The notes: generated by a model not told the origin, from the letters alone. Counted from the stretch's first letter, positions 17,059 through 26,235 are shown. The stretch is DNA of 40,482 nucleotides from Candidatus Obscuribacter sp. (GCA_021772135.1 JADYXQ010000079.1:1-40482); one strand, 5' to 3'. Translations and numbers: made by a program.

Positions 17059-17577
17059 ATGAGCTGCCGTGCTGCCATCATGAAACATGTAAGGTCCCTG
17101 CCGCCAGGAACCCTTTTTACAACTCGAGACTTGTTGAGCAAAGCCTATCTAAGGAATACCTATGACAAAACTCTGGCCAGGCTCGTGAAAAGTGGCGAGC
17201 TGGTGCGCAAAGTTAGGGGAATGTTTGTTGATGCCGATACGGAAAAACCTGAGTATTCAGTGGCTGAAATAGCCACACTCAAGGCCCGTTCGTTCGGCAA
17301 AGAAATTCGCCTACACACTGCAGATGCCGCCGACGAGGTTGGTCTACCAGTTGAAAAAAATGAACCTGCTACTTATATAGTGAATGGCTCTACAAGCAAG
17401 TTTCTCCTCGTCCCGAGCGGACAGCCTATATATTTTAAGACAGCATGTGCCAAGAAAAATCAGTTAACTTCAGGCTGGGCGAAGCCTAACGCTAACGCAG
17501 AAACTAGTGGTTCGATTCTGTCATTAACGGCCTTGATGTCGGTAGAAATCCCACATCGTTGTTTTTCCCGTCTTTAG
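17059..17577 (+). CDS. DUF6088 / AbiEi-like antitoxin-type protein (orphan)
   Basis: 172 residues. The N-terminal winged-helix region (IMKHVRSLPPGTLFTTRDLL, then YDKTLARLVKSGELVRKVRGMFV) matches the DUF6088 / AbiEi antitoxin-domain family. The middle (KARSFGKEIRLHTADAADEVGLP) also fits. After about residue 140 the sequence no longer resembles the family ending, so the C-terminus may be truncated or frame-shifted. aaggagg lies 7 bases before the ATG. No AbiEii-type toxin follows. The next gene is on the other strand. Confidence 0.7.
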   Translation: MSCRAAIMKHVRSLPPGTLFTTRDLLSKAYLRNTYDKTLARLVKSGELVRKVRGMFVDADTEKPEYSVAEIATLKARSFGKEIRLHTADAADEVGLPVEKNEPATYIVNGSTSKFLLVPSGQPIYFKTACAKKNQLTSGWAKPNANAETSGSILSLTALMSVEIPHRCFSRL

Positions 17578-17758
17578 AAAGACCTTTGATATCGGCATAT
17601 TGACGCTGTAAATACTAGCTCCCGGCTTTCTTTCCGTCTCCGCTAGCCTTGTCTTTCATTGTAAATCGACCTAGGGCAGTGTCCTTTATTAACTACCCAG
17701 AGGAGAGGCTAATAAGCGCTTTGCAGATTCAGATTAAATGCCCGTGGCCAGGCCATGG

Positions 17759-18151
17759 TTACCTGATATGGTTGGAAATTTCGAGAAAGACAAAGCTAAA
17801 GGTAATGCCCATCAGGAACATTCCAAGAAAAATGTGCCAGATTAAGGCCGCTTGCCTCTCGCTTAAAGTGCGCATAATACCTATACGGCTGAGCACATAA
17901 AAAAGCAGCGCCGCCAGAGCAATAACCGAAACCACCAGGCGAGCCCAGCCCCCTGCCAGCACTGCGGCAAGTAGCGCAAAACTGGTAGCCGGTACCAGCA
18001 TTGCCGACAAATGGTCGCTCTGGCGCAATGTTTTCCCCTGCGCATTGACAGAATTGCGGACATGTTTAGCCGATTCGCTGATGTTTTCAAAGAAACCAAG
18101 GCGTTGTACTTTGATTGGCTGTTCTGTTTTCTCAACCCCTTCCTGACTCAT
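17759..18151 (-). CDS. Small three-helix membrane protein, unknown
   Basis: 130 residues. A charged N-terminal part (about 1-45) precedes three hydrophobic segments (SAMLVPATSFALLAAVLAG, LVVSVIALAALLFYVL, IFLGMFLMGITFSFVFL). The ATG at 18151 is chosen since aggag ends 6 bases upstream; a longer frame to 18184 lacks such a site. Its family is not recognised. It lies downstream of nth on the same strand, 95 bases away. Confidence 0.7.
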   Translation of the reverse strand: MSQEGVEKTEQPIKVQRLGFFENISESAKHVRNSVNAQGKTLRQSDHLSAMLVPATSFALLAAVLAGGWARLVVSVIALAALLFYVLSRIGIMRTLSERQAALIWHIFLGMFLMGITFSFVFLEISNHIR

Positions 18152-18246
18152 CGCTTCTCCTGACTTAGTGCAATGCAGATGCATTATTAGCTCGGTCTGC
18201 TCTTGAATGCGTTATTTCAACTATGCCACAAAGAAAGCTTTCGCTA

Positions 18247-19044
18247 TCAGAACGCAAGCGATTTGGCAACTTCGCAGGGCCGCACTTCTGAAGATGGACA
18301 TATATCATTGATAGGACATTTTGGACAATCGGGCTTGCGAGCGTAGCAGCAGCGGCGACCGTGAAAAATCAAAGTAATCGATAGTTTTGACCAGTCCTGA
18401 CCAGGAAAAAGCTTTTGCAGACCCAGTTCGATTTTGTATGGATCTGTTTCTTTAGTAAAGCCCAGTCGGCGAGAAAGGCGCTGCACGTGTGTATCTACGC
18501 TCCATCCGGAGACGCCGTGGGCAACGCCCAGCACCACATTGGCGGTTTTGCGACCGACACCCGGTAAAGCAATCAGCTGTTCGTGCACAGTTGGCACCAC
18601 GCCACCGTGCTTGGTGACGATATCGCGCGCACAAGCCTGAATGTTCTTTGCCTTGGCATTAAAGAAGCCGCTTTGTTTAATGAGCTTTTTAATATGTTCG
18701 ATATCGGCGTCTGCCAGGTCTTTAGGGGTCGGATAATGGCGAAATAATTCCGGCGTCACTTTGTTAATGGTGACGTCAGTAGATTGAGCCGAGAGAATGA
18801 CGGCAATCAAAAGTTGAAAATCAGTCTTGTAATCGAGCTCGCATTCAGCTTCCGGGTAAGTTTGCAACAGAGTATTGATCTCGCGCTGGGCAATTGCTTT
18901 TGAAACCAAATTTACTTTCTTTTCTGTCGCTGGCTTAATCGGTTTTTTAAGAACCTCTTTCACCGCTTTTTTAACGCCTTTCTTAACGACCTTTTTCTCC
19001 GGCGTGATCGTTTCCTTTAATTTTTTAATTGCCACTCTATTCAA
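18247..19044 (-). CDS. nth: Endonuclease III with a Lys-rich N-terminal extension
   Basis: 265 residues. The helix-hairpin-helix LPGVGRKTANVVLG carries the catalytic Lys, the GVSGWSVDTHVQR stretch carries the catalytic Asp, and the iron-sulfur cluster motif Cx6Cx2Cx5C (CYARKPDCPKCPINDIC) is complete. It excises oxidised pyrimidines from DNA and nicks the abasic site (base excision repair). About 50 residues of Lys/Val-rich tail precede the domain and are longer than in E. coli. The start is TTG 19044, with ggag 5 bases upstream, overlapping the ispE stop. It ends a corC-rsmA-ispE-nth operon. Confidence 0.95.
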   Translation of the reverse strand: MNRVAIKKLKETITPEKKVVKKGVKKAVKEVLKKPIKPATEKKVNLVSKAIAQREINTLLQTYPEAECELDYKTDFQLLIAVILSAQSTDVTINKVTPELFRHYPTPKDLADADIEHIKKLIKQSGFFNAKAKNIQACARDIVTKHGGVVPTVHEQLIALPGVGRKTANVVLGVAHGVSGWSVDTHVQRLSRRLGFTKETDPYKIELGLQKLFPGQDWSKLSITLIFHGRRCCYARKPDCPKCPINDICPSSEVRPCEVAKSLAF

Positions 19045-20072
19045 TCAGTCTCCGGGCTGCTCACCGCTAAAACTTTTGCGCCATCATCAATAGTGCTGGT
19101 CACCCAGAGATCAATTGGATCATATTTGGTGGCACAGGCAATCTCATTGGCCTGGCAATACTGTTCGTAAAAGTCGCGCTTCAGCATTTCAGCCGCTTCG
19201 CCACTGGCTACCACAGCAAAAATAGTCGGTCCACTGCCGGTCATGTGGCAGGCAAGCGCGCCTAGTTTGAGAAAAGTTTGCTTGATATCCTTCAATTCTT
19301 GATAGTGCGGAAAGACCACTTGTTCAAAATCATTGCCAAAGGCTTTAAGCGATTCCGCTAGATTTCCATCGCCGAGATATTGTGCGGCGAAATCTCCCGG
19401 CAGCGCATCGGTCATATAGCGATCTTGAAGTTTTTCATGCAGATGAAAAATCTCGCTAGCCTGGTCGTAGGCTTGATAGACCCACGGTGTGGAAATGGAG
19501 AGGTGTCTCGGTTTGGCAATTACCAGATGCACGGATTCGGCCATAGGCAATGCGTCTGTTAAGACATCACCGCGGCCGGTGCCGACGCGCAAACCACCTA
19601 CTAGACAGAAAGGCACATCCGCTCCCAGCTTGCCTGCTAGTTCGAGCATTTTAGTTGAGCTCAACTGCCCATTGAAATATTGATTCATGGCTAAAAGTGT
19701 GGCGGCGGCATTGGCCGATCCGCCGGCCATGCCGGCACCAATAGGAATGTCTTTTTCAATGGTGACATCAATTTGCAAACTGCGCGGATTATCGATGCTG
19801 GATAAATACAGCCGTGCAGCTCTGGCAATGAGATTATCTCCCCCAAGAGGAAACTCACCTTTAAAGCCGTCTTTAGCCAGGCTCAAATTAACTGAAGGCT
19901 CACGGGAGGGCGAGAAAGCGAAACTGAGCTGGTCTGCCAGCGCTATTGTACTCATTAGCGTGCGCACTTCGTGATAGCCGCCTGGTAGCAGGCCGGTAAT
20001 CTCAAAAGTGAAATTGAGTTTGGCCGGTGCCACCACTTCAATTATGTTAGACGAGTTTTGATTCTTGTTCAT
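19041..20072 (-). CDS. ispE: 4-diphosphocytidyl-2-C-methyl-D-erythritol kinase
   Basis: 343 residues, slightly longer than the usual 280-300. The GHMP-kinase ATP loop is PIGAGMAGGSANAAATLLA; APAKLNFTFEITG is the N-terminal family motif, and the C-terminal MTGSGPTIFAV is the third GHMP motif. It phosphorylates CDP-ME in the MEP pathway to isoprenoids. The ATG 20072 lies inside the 3' end of rsmA (26-base overlap), consistent with coupled translation; no strong ribosome binding site is visible. The nth start overlaps its stop. Confidence 0.95.
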   Translation of the reverse strand: MNKNQNSSNIIEVVAPAKLNFTFEITGLLPGGYHEVRTLMSTIALADQLSFAFSPSREPSVNLSLAKDGFKGEFPLGGDNLIARAARLYLSSIDNPRSLQIDVTIEKDIPIGAGMAGGSANAAATLLAMNQYFNGQLSSTKMLELAGKLGADVPFCLVGGLRVGTGRGDVLTDALPMAESVHLVIAKPRHLSISTPWVYQAYDQASEIFHLHEKLQDRYMTDALPGDFAAQYLGDGNLAESLKAFGNDFEQVVFPHYQELKDIKQTFLKLGALACHMTGSGPTIFAVVASGEAAEMLKRDFYEQYCQANEIACATKYDPIDLWVTSTIDDGAKVLAVSSPETD

Positions 20073-20940
20073 GGCGGCGTTTTTCTTGAATAGCGTCCGA
20101 CAACAGCGCAAAGGTCGTAAGAGGAAGATTCTCAGCTCTAGCTGATGGTGCCACTTTTAGATCTTCAAAAATCTGTCCCAGCATCTCCTGACTCAATTGG
20201 GTAAAAGCCAGATTGTTGCGCAGCATTTTTCGTCTTTCTCTAAATCCACCGGCAATCACTTTACGCAAAAATTCGGCATTCTCAGTCACCACGCTTGGTT
20301 TAACCAACGTGGTCATTTGCACCACCGCTGATTCTACATCAGGCTGCGGCACAAACATTTCTTTGCCGATAGACAAGATCATTTTGCAGACGCTGTAATA
20401 ATTGCTGAGAAGGGTAAGCTGTCCGTATGTTTTATTGCCTGGTTCTGCTGAAAGGCGCAGCGCTACTTCTCTCTGCACGGTCATAGTCAGGCTTGCAACC
20501 GAAGGCAGCCAGGGGCTCGGCTCACCGATTTCGCCAAACACATGACTGATAATCGGAGTGGTAATTTGATAAGGCACATTTCCGACAATTTTTATTTTTT
20601 TCCCTGCTGCCACTGCAGCCGGTGCAATAGAACTAATGTCAAAATCGAGAAAGTCACCGTGAATAACCGTCAAATTCGGATGTTTGAGTTCTTGCAAATG
20701 GGCCACCATTTCTCTATCTAGTTCAATGGCAAAGACTCTGGCCCCGGTTTCAAGCAACACTTCGGTGAGAAAACCCAGTCCTGGTCCGATTTCAAGAACG
20801 ATATCTTCGCTACTCAAATTCAGGCTGTCTACAATTTTTGCCAGAACAGAGGGTTCAATCAAAAAGTTTTGACCGAGTCGTTTCTTGGCTCGTACTTTGG
20901 AGGCTTTTTTAAGAAGCGCTTCTCTTGTGGTTGAAGGCAA
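20047..20940 (-). CDS. rsmA: 16S rRNA (adenine1518/1519-N6) dimethyltransferase
   Basis: 297 residues. The family opening KKRLGQNFLI, SAM motif I VLEIGPGLGFLTEVLL, and motif IV NVPYQITTPII are all present. It dimethylates two adjacent adenines near the 3' end of 16S rRNA (KsgA). The start is TTG 20940 with agga 9 bases upstream. It sits 21 bases after the CorC-like gene and overlaps ispE, the same operon. Confidence 0.96.
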   Translation of the reverse strand: MPSTTREALLKKASKVRAKKRLGQNFLIEPSVLAKIVDSLNLSSEDIVLEIGPGLGFLTEVLLETGARVFAIELDREMVAHLQELKHPNLTVIHGDFLDFDISSIAPAAVAAGKKIKIVGNVPYQITTPIISHVFGEIGEPSPWLPSVASLTMTVQREVALRLSAEPGNKTYGQLTLLSNYYSVCKMILSIGKEMFVPQPDVESAVVQMTTLVKPSVVTENAEFLRKVIAGGFRERRKMLRNNLAFTQLSQEMLGQIFEDLKVAPSARAENLPLTTFALLSDAIQEKRRHEQESKLV

Positions 20941-20961
20941 TCGTTTTTATTCCTGAACAGA

Positions 20962-22395
20962 TCAATCTGTATTGATTTTACTGGCCGGTATACCCTGTTC
21001 GGTAGTTCGGCGACCATTATTATTCTTGTGATGGTTTGTCGGCGGTGTGTCATTGCCTTCGGCACCAGACTCAGGCGGAGCTTTTCTGGTCATGCGCAAC
21101 TTGATGATTCTATGGCGATCCGATTCTTCTACGCGCAAGACACACGATTCAGCTTCAATTTCATCACCAGGCACAGGCTCTCTGCCCAGGGCACCAAAAA
21201 CGTGACCACCTATAGTGTTGAACTCTTCGTCTTCAATATTCAAATCGAGTTTTTCGTTGGCTTCTTCAAGCGTCAGCTTGGCGTCCAATATATAAGAGCC
21301 ATCTGGTTCGATGTGAATGAATTCTTCGACGATTTCGTGCTCATCGGCAATGTCGCCCACTAGTTCTTCAAGCAAGTCTTCCAGGGTGACGATACCTTGA
21401 GTGCCACCATATTCATCCATGACAATCGCCATGTGAGTTTTGGTGAGCTTGAACTCGGTCAGTAAATCTTTGAGATTTTTGTTTTCCGGCACAATCAAAA
21501 TATTGCGGGTAAATTCGCGCACATACGAATTTTCTTTATGCTCGACCATGGCCCTGAGGCCGTCTCGAATGTGCACCATGCCAAAAATATTGTCCATGTC
21601 TTCTTCGAAAACCGGTATGCGCGAATGGCCCCACTTCAGAGCCTCGTTCACAAATTCGCGAATGGTAGCGGTGGCCGGCACGCAAACAAGGTCGATTCGT
21701 GGTGTCATTACTTCTGAAGCGATAGTGTCGGAGAAGTCAAAGACGCTGTGCAGCATTTCTTCTTCATCAGGCTCGAGCACCCCTTCGTCATGAGAAGCTG
21801 TAACAAGCATTTTCAACTCTTCTTCTGAGTGCACAGAGTGAATTGAAGGCGGATCTTTTATTTTCAAAAGCCTGACCACAATTTCAGTTGTTTTTTGCAG
21901 CACCACTAGAAATGGCGAAGTGAGCAGGCACCAGAAGTGCATCGGATAAACGGTAAATAAAATCACCGTTTCAGCTCTTGAGTAGGTGAGCATCTTCGGT
22001 AGAAGTTCGCCGCCCACAGTTTGAATGTAGGCCGTCAGCGCAAAAGCGAAAGCAAATGAAATCAAGGCTAAAGTTTTGAGAGTCGATTCGGGAAGATTGG
22101 CCTGGATACCCAGGTGTCGGCTCCACTCAGCCAGCTTCTCAGCCAGTGCACTTTCGCCCGCAGCACCAAGTAAAAGCGTGGCGATGGTAATACCTAACTG
22201 ACAGGCTGAAATAAAGCGTTCAGGATCGGCCAGGTAAATTTGTACTTTTTTGGCAAAAAGATTATCGCGCTCGGCCAATTGGTCGATGCGCGTGCGCCGC
22301 ACACGCACGAGGGCCATTTCCGCCGCCACAAAAAAGGCATTGAAGAGAATTAAAACTGGAATCCACATTATTTGGTACAAAGCAAAATCAGACAA
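20962..22395 (-). CDS. CNNM/CorC-HlyC family membrane protein with CBS pair
   Basis: 477 residues. A DUF21/CNNM membrane domain (about 1-190, several helices including IPVILLIFNAFFVAAEM-like start) precedes a CBS pair (PRIDLVCVPATATIREFVNEA to VMDEYGGTQGIVTLEDLLEELVG) and a C-terminal CorC_HlyC domain (about 340-430). Such proteins have been linked to Mg2+/Co2+ transport, but the role here is unproven. The tail (PTNHHKNNNGRR) is hydrophilic. The start is TTG 22395; an in-frame ATG at 22368 directly before the first helix is an alternative, and neither has a clear ribosome binding site. It heads the operon with rsmA, ispE and nth. Confidence 0.9.
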   Translation of the reverse strand: MSDFALYQIMWIPVLILFNAFFVAAEMALVRVRRTRIDQLAERDNLFAKKVQIYLADPERFISACQLGITIATLLLGAAGESALAEKLAEWSRHLGIQANLPESTLKTLALISFAFAFALTAYIQTVGGELLPKMLTYSRAETVILFTVYPMHFWCLLTSPFLVVLQKTTEIVVRLLKIKDPPSIHSVHSEEELKMLVTASHDEGVLEPDEEEMLHSVFDFSDTIASEVMTPRIDLVCVPATATIREFVNEALKWGHSRIPVFEEDMDNIFGMVHIRDGLRAMVEHKENSYVREFTRNILIVPENKNLKDLLTEFKLTKTHMAIVMDEYGGTQGIVTLEDLLEELVGDIADEHEIVEEFIHIEPDGSYILDAKLTLEEANEKLDLNIEDEEFNTIGGHVFGALGREPVPGDEIEAESCVLRVEESDRHRIIKLRMTRKAPPESGAEGNDTPPTNHHKNNNGRRTTEQGIPASKINTD

Positions 22396-22767
22396 CGCTA
22401 ACTGCGCTGCCTGTCCTTATCTACCAATGCAAGATTGCACGAAAGTTTTAAAGGTCGCCCCGGAAGGGGGTCTTCGGATGCTTGTTCTGAGCTACTACTA
22501 TCAGTATCTTCCATCGTTAAGGTCTAATCTTGCTCCGCTAAATCTCATGCAAAAGCTGCCACCGGGCAACAATAAATGGGATCCTATCGATCCTATCATA
22601 TGCACTTGCTTGTCTACTGCGACTATACCTGATAATCGACGCTAGTCAAGTGGGCATATGGCTTCGCTGGCTTGTTTCGACCCAGGTTATCAAGAAATTA
22701 TCCAGGTTGGCTTTAGCAGACTTCTGTTTGTGACATAATCACGTCAATGCGCTCTGGTAGAGGATTT
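22396..22767. other. Gene-free divergent region with a 9-base tandem repeat
   Basis: I see no convincing gene. Two perfect copies of gatcctatc lie back to back at 22580-22597. A small cccc-ggaa-gggg hairpin lies near 22457. A CATAAT box near 22733 may drive the gene at 22768. The region presumably holds promoters for both flanking genes. Confidence 0.4.
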
Positions 22768-23391
22768 ATGAGAATTAATAAAGCTATTTTGCTTGGTGGA
22801 GTAAGTGCTCTTCTAGCATCTCAGGCTTTGCTGCAGACCCAAAGAGTTGAAGCCATGTCTCCTGAGGCTCTTAACGCCAGAGGGAGCGACCCTCGCATTG
22901 CCGCCAAAAGTAAGGGCGCCAGCAAAATTCAAGAAATCGACAATTCCGGCCGCAAACTGGCCCTGTCCATACCCGGTCTGGGCACTGCCCATATCAGCTT
23001 ATCGCCCGCTGCCGCCGCTCCTGCTCCCACTGCCAGCAAAAAAGCCCTGCATGGCCCTGTCGAGAAAGCTCCAGCCTACCCTTACGGCATTGTCCATAAG
23101 GGCAACAACATTACAGTCAAAGTACCTGAAACCGTTGACGAAGCTTTAGATTACGGTCACGTAGCAGCCAAGCAAGCCGGCAAAGTGGCCTCTGCTGCTA
23201 TTACTCAAATTGGCGGTATGACTCGCTGGATCGGCATGTATCTCAAACAGCTTACCCATAGCAGCACGGTTACACCAGCCAGCTATCCTTATATACAGCA
23301 ACAAAGCGGCCCCACGCCCACACAAATTGCCGCGGCCCAGAAGCTCTACCGCACCAGCGATGGCCGTCTTCGCACTGTTGTCAGTCGCTAA
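22768..23391 (+). CDS. Exported unknown protein, Ala/Pro/Lys-rich
   Basis: 207 residues. A signal peptide (MRINKAILLGGVSALLASQALL, cut near VEA) is followed by low-complexity Ala/Ser/Pro/Lys-rich sequence, with HGPVEKAPAYPYGIVHKG in the middle and YPYIQQQSGPTP near the end. I do not recognise a domain. The ATG 22768 is chosen because agagg lies 5 bases upstream and the signal peptide starts there. Its stop overlaps the stop of the convergent DUF4013-like gene. Confidence 0.65.
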   Translation: MRINKAILLGGVSALLASQALLQTQRVEAMSPEALNARGSDPRIAAKSKGASKIQEIDNSGRKLALSIPGLGTAHISLSPAAAAPAPTASKKALHGPVEKAPAYPYGIVHKGNNITVKVPETVDEALDYGHVAAKQAGKVASAAITQIGGMTRWIGMYLKQLTHSSTVTPASYPYIQQQSGPTPTQIAAAQKLYRTSDGRLRTVVSR

Positions 23392-24158
23392 GTGGCCACC
23401 GTCGAATTTTTGGCGTCGCTTTTCGACTGATTCGACTTGTTGCCCGACTGTTCCAACTGGTCTAAATAAGCCCAGGTCTGCCCGATCATTCGGGTGCTGA
23501 TTATTTGAGCCAGGAAAAAGCAAAATGGCGTGAATAGTGCTCCGATCACGCTGATTGTAGGCACTATCAGCGCCACCATCGTCAGTGTCGAGCCTGCCAG
23601 CCATACTGTTCCAAGCTCGAGGGGCGCTCTAGATATGCGCCTCAATACTTTGCGCCAGGCAAAACCTGCTGCCATGCGCTCTTCCTGAGCAAAATTAGCC
23701 ATTAAGACTGCCAGAAAAAAGTTCTGAGCAAAGCTGAGAAAGAACAAAAAGAGAAAAGTGCTTTCAGCCCAAATCAGAAAATTGGGCTTGGACACATTAG
23801 AAAGGTCAAAGCCGGCGCCGGTGATAAGACTGATGGCCAAAACCGACATGGCAAAAAAGAAAAAACCGGCCGCAATTGAAAGCCAGGAAAGGCCTGAGAT
23901 GGTGAGATCCATCCAATCGTTCCAACCAGGCAGCTTATCGAGCTCACCACTTGCGCTCATGCGCAAACTTCGCAGCAAGTAGCCTGTAGAAAGGGCTGAG
24001 AGTATGAAACAAATGGGCGTGAGAGCGGGATTGAAGATAAATATGCCAAGAGACATATAGTTGACGAAACCGCCAATTGTAGTCTTGAGCGGCCATTCTG
24101 GGTCTTTGAGGAAAGACTTGAAACTGTTATTTAGATCGAACGTGGTGGGAGAACTCAT
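23388..24158 (-). CDS. DUF4013-like multi-pass membrane protein
   Basis: 256 residues with about five hydrophobic segments. The pattern FLKDPEWPLKTTIGGFV, GYLLRSLRMSASGELDKLPGWNDWMDLTISGL is typical of DUF4013, a membrane family of unknown function. The tail is hydrophilic (SGNKSNQSKSDAKNS). The ATG 24158 lies inside the 3' end of surE (32-base overlap), suggesting coupled expression. Confidence 0.8.
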   Translation of the reverse strand: MSSPTTFDLNNSFKSFLKDPEWPLKTTIGGFVNYMSLGIFIFNPALTPICFILSALSTGYLLRSLRMSASGELDKLPGWNDWMDLTISGLSWLSIAAGFFFFAMSVLAISLITGAGFDLSNVSKPNFLIWAESTFLFLFFLSFAQNFFLAVLMANFAQEERMAAGFAWRKVLRRISRAPLELGTVWLAGSTLTMVALIVPTISVIGALFTPFCFFLAQIISTRMIGQTWAYLDQLEQSGNKSNQSKSDAKNSTVAT

Positions 24159-24912
24159 TGACAGTCATCATCTCATGAAGCTTGGCCAAAGTATTTTTGT
24201 CGGTCATATTGAAAGAAACCGGTGTAACCGTAATGTAGCCATGAATCAGGGCGTAGACGTCCGATAGTTCCGACTCGCCTTCTTCAATGGCGCGGCCTGA
24301 AAGCCAGTAATAGTCACGACCATTGGGGTCGTGGCGCAATTCAAAAATATCTTGATATTGACGCTTGCCAAGTTCTGTCACACGCACGCCTTTTAAATTG
24401 GCTGGCTCCGGCACGTTGATATTGAAAAGTCCGCGGCTGGGCATAGGCGCTTTGGGCATCACCCGCAAGAAATCAACTACAAACTCGGCAGCCAGGGCAA
24501 AGGTAGCGCGGTCATTTTTTGCCGCACTGACGGCTATGGCGGGAAAGCCCGAAAACGCCCCTTCCATGGCCGCTGCCACTGTGCCCGAGTAAAGAACATC
24601 GGACCCTAAATTAGGTCCAGAGTTAACTCCAGAGATAATAACGTCTGGTTTGTCCGGCAGCAGCTGATTGACAGCCAGTTTTATGCAATCTGAAGGAGTG
24701 CCGGTAGTAGACCAGGCAGCTTTGATTCCCGCTTCCAGGTCAACCCGTTCGACTCGCAGCGGTTTGTGCAGGGTAACGGAGTGGCCGGTAGCGCTTCTTT
24801 GCCTGTCAGGGGCGACCACATAGACTTCGTGCTTTTCTTGCGCCAGTTGCCGGGCGAGGACGCCCAGACCTGGTGCGAAAACGCCGTCGTCGTTTGAAAT
24901 GAGAATTCTCAA
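24127..24912 (-). CDS. surE: 5'/3'-nucleotidase (survival protein SurE)
   Basis: 261 residues. NDDG near the N-terminus (ILISNDDGVFAPG) and SGVNSGPNLGSDVLYSGTVA are SurE signatures and the metal-binding region. SurE dephosphorylates nucleoside 5'/3' monophosphates. The start is TTG 24912 with agga about 9 bases upstream. The downstream membrane gene overlaps its 3' end. Confidence 0.95.
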   Translation of the reverse strand: MRILISNDDGVFAPGLGVLARQLAQEKHEVYVVAPDRQRSATGHSVTLHKPLRVERVDLEAGIKAAWSTTGTPSDCIKLAVNQLLPDKPDVIISGVNSGPNLGSDVLYSGTVAAAMEGAFSGFPAIAVSAAKNDRATFALAAEFVVDFLRVMPKAPMPSRGLFNINVPEPANLKGVRVTELGKRQYQDIFELRHDPNGRDYYWLSGRAIEEGESELSDVYALIHGYITVTPVSFNMTDKNTLAKLHEMMTVNEFSHHVRSK

Positions 24913-25053
24913 TGCTGCTTTCCTTTGTAATGATGCCTGTCCGGCAAATTATAGATTGCTGGTATCCTATGTATGGTCTCTGAAAGCCGTTAGTGCTTGA
25001 GGCGTGAGTATTTTCTCATAGATTTTTTTCCACCCTTTTTTGGACTAATACAT

Positions 25054-26235
25054 ATGTTGGATTCTGTTTTTGAGCGTTCGAGTGATTCACTGCTGCAAGT
25101 ATTACAGCTCGCTTTAGATGAGTGTATAAATTTCGAGCACAACTATATTTGTACCGATCATATTCTGGCCGCTCTGGCAACCGAATATGGTGGTGTTGCC
25201 AACGAAGCGCTTGCCACCATGAAAATTGATGAAGATGCCGTCAGCAAAGAATTAGAAAATCAAATCAAAGGCAAGAGCGAATCTGAATTGCCTTTTTCGG
25301 GAAGACCTGATTTGTCTTCAGGTTTGCCCTCCGTCAGTCTTCCTGTTGTTGCCACCAGCGCCAGCGGCGCCACCGCCAGCTTCAGCGAGACAAGAAAAGC
25401 TTATGGTTTGAGTGATTTGACTGTGCAGTCACTGCACCGTGCTTATGAATACGCTCTCTTTTTCGGACTCAATTTCATCAATCCCGAACATTTACTGCTC
25501 GGCATCATGGATGCCCGGGAATCTACGGCAGTAAAAGTGATTGAAGAACTGGGCGGCAATATCGATTATTTGCGCAGACAGATAATGCATTTGATGGCTA
25601 AGAGTTTGAACACCGGCTCCAGTAATGCCGAAGTGCCTGGCCTCAATCGTACTGTGGTTAATGGCCTGAAAGAGCTGATTGATAAACACTATCGTGCTGT
25701 CAGCACCCTGCAAGGGCTATCGGTTCGCAGTCGCCATGCGCTTTCTTCTTTGCCGCCGCGCAGTGAAATCGTGCACATGGTTTGCACCGGATATTTCCCA
25801 GATTTCTTGCTCAATCAAATTGCCTTCCGTCGTTATTTGTTAGAAGAAACACTGGCGCAGTTAAATTTGCGCGTAGGTAATTTAGACAAAGAATTGATTG
25901 CCACCATCGTTTCGTCTGCCGCTCAGAGCTTGCGAGGTGAAGTGCGCACCGCTATCGAATTTATGCTCAGCAATGAATATCGACTATTCAGCCAAATGCT
26001 CGACGACGCCGAACACGATTTGATTGGCTCTGTTGTAGAAGACCTCTGGTGGGCTCAAGGTGAAGAAATTGCTCTCAATGATCTTTTTGCCGACGCTCTG
26101 GACGATCATAGAAGAAAGCATTTGCTCAATTTGCAGAAGCGTCGTTTGGAAATTACCGAAAGATTGACCAAACTGAAAGGGCGTTTAGATGAAACCATTC
26201 GCCAATGTTTTGTCAAACGTTCTGTTTCGGCCTGA
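25054..26235 (+). CDS. Double Clp-N-domain protein without ATPase, new C-terminal domain
   Basis: 393 residues. Two Clp_N repeats are visible. The first has DSLLQVLQLALDECINFEHNYICTDHILAAL (about 8-75). After a Ser/Gly-rich linker the second has HRAYEYALFFGLNFINPEHLLLGIMD (about 130-180). In ClpC/ClpA these modules bind adaptors and substrates. No Walker A motif follows. Instead a helical region of about 200 residues (FRRYLLEETLAQLNLRV, LQKRRLEITERLTKLKGRL) forms the C-terminal part, which I do not recognise. The ATG 25054 is chosen since the domain starts there; no strong ribosome binding site is seen. It is 11 bases before the alkyltransferase-like gene, so an operon of three is likely. Confidence 0.75.
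   Translation: MLDSVFERSSDSLLQVLQLALDECINFEHNYICTDHILAALATEYGGVANEALATMKIDEDAVSKELENQIKGKSESELPFSGRPDLSSGLPSVSLPVVATSASGATASFSETRKAYGLSDLTVQSLHRAYEYALFFGLNFINPEHLLLGIMDARESTAVKVIEELGGNIDYLRRQIMHLMAKSLNTGSSNAEVPGLNRTVVNGLKELIDKHYRAVSTLQGLSVRSRHALSSLPPRSEIVHMVCTGYFPDFLLNQIAFRRYLLEETLAQLNLRVGNLDKELIATIVSSAAQSLRGEVRTAIEFMLSNEYRLFSQMLDDAEHDLIGSVVEDLWWAQGEEIALNDLFADALDDHRRKHLLNLQKRRLEITERLTKLKGRLDETIRQCFVKRSVSA

Noticed and set aside
17508-17610. A 30-codon frame in the +2 phase after DUF6088
   Set aside because: It is preceded by a stop, has no start or ribosome binding site and matches no family I recognise.
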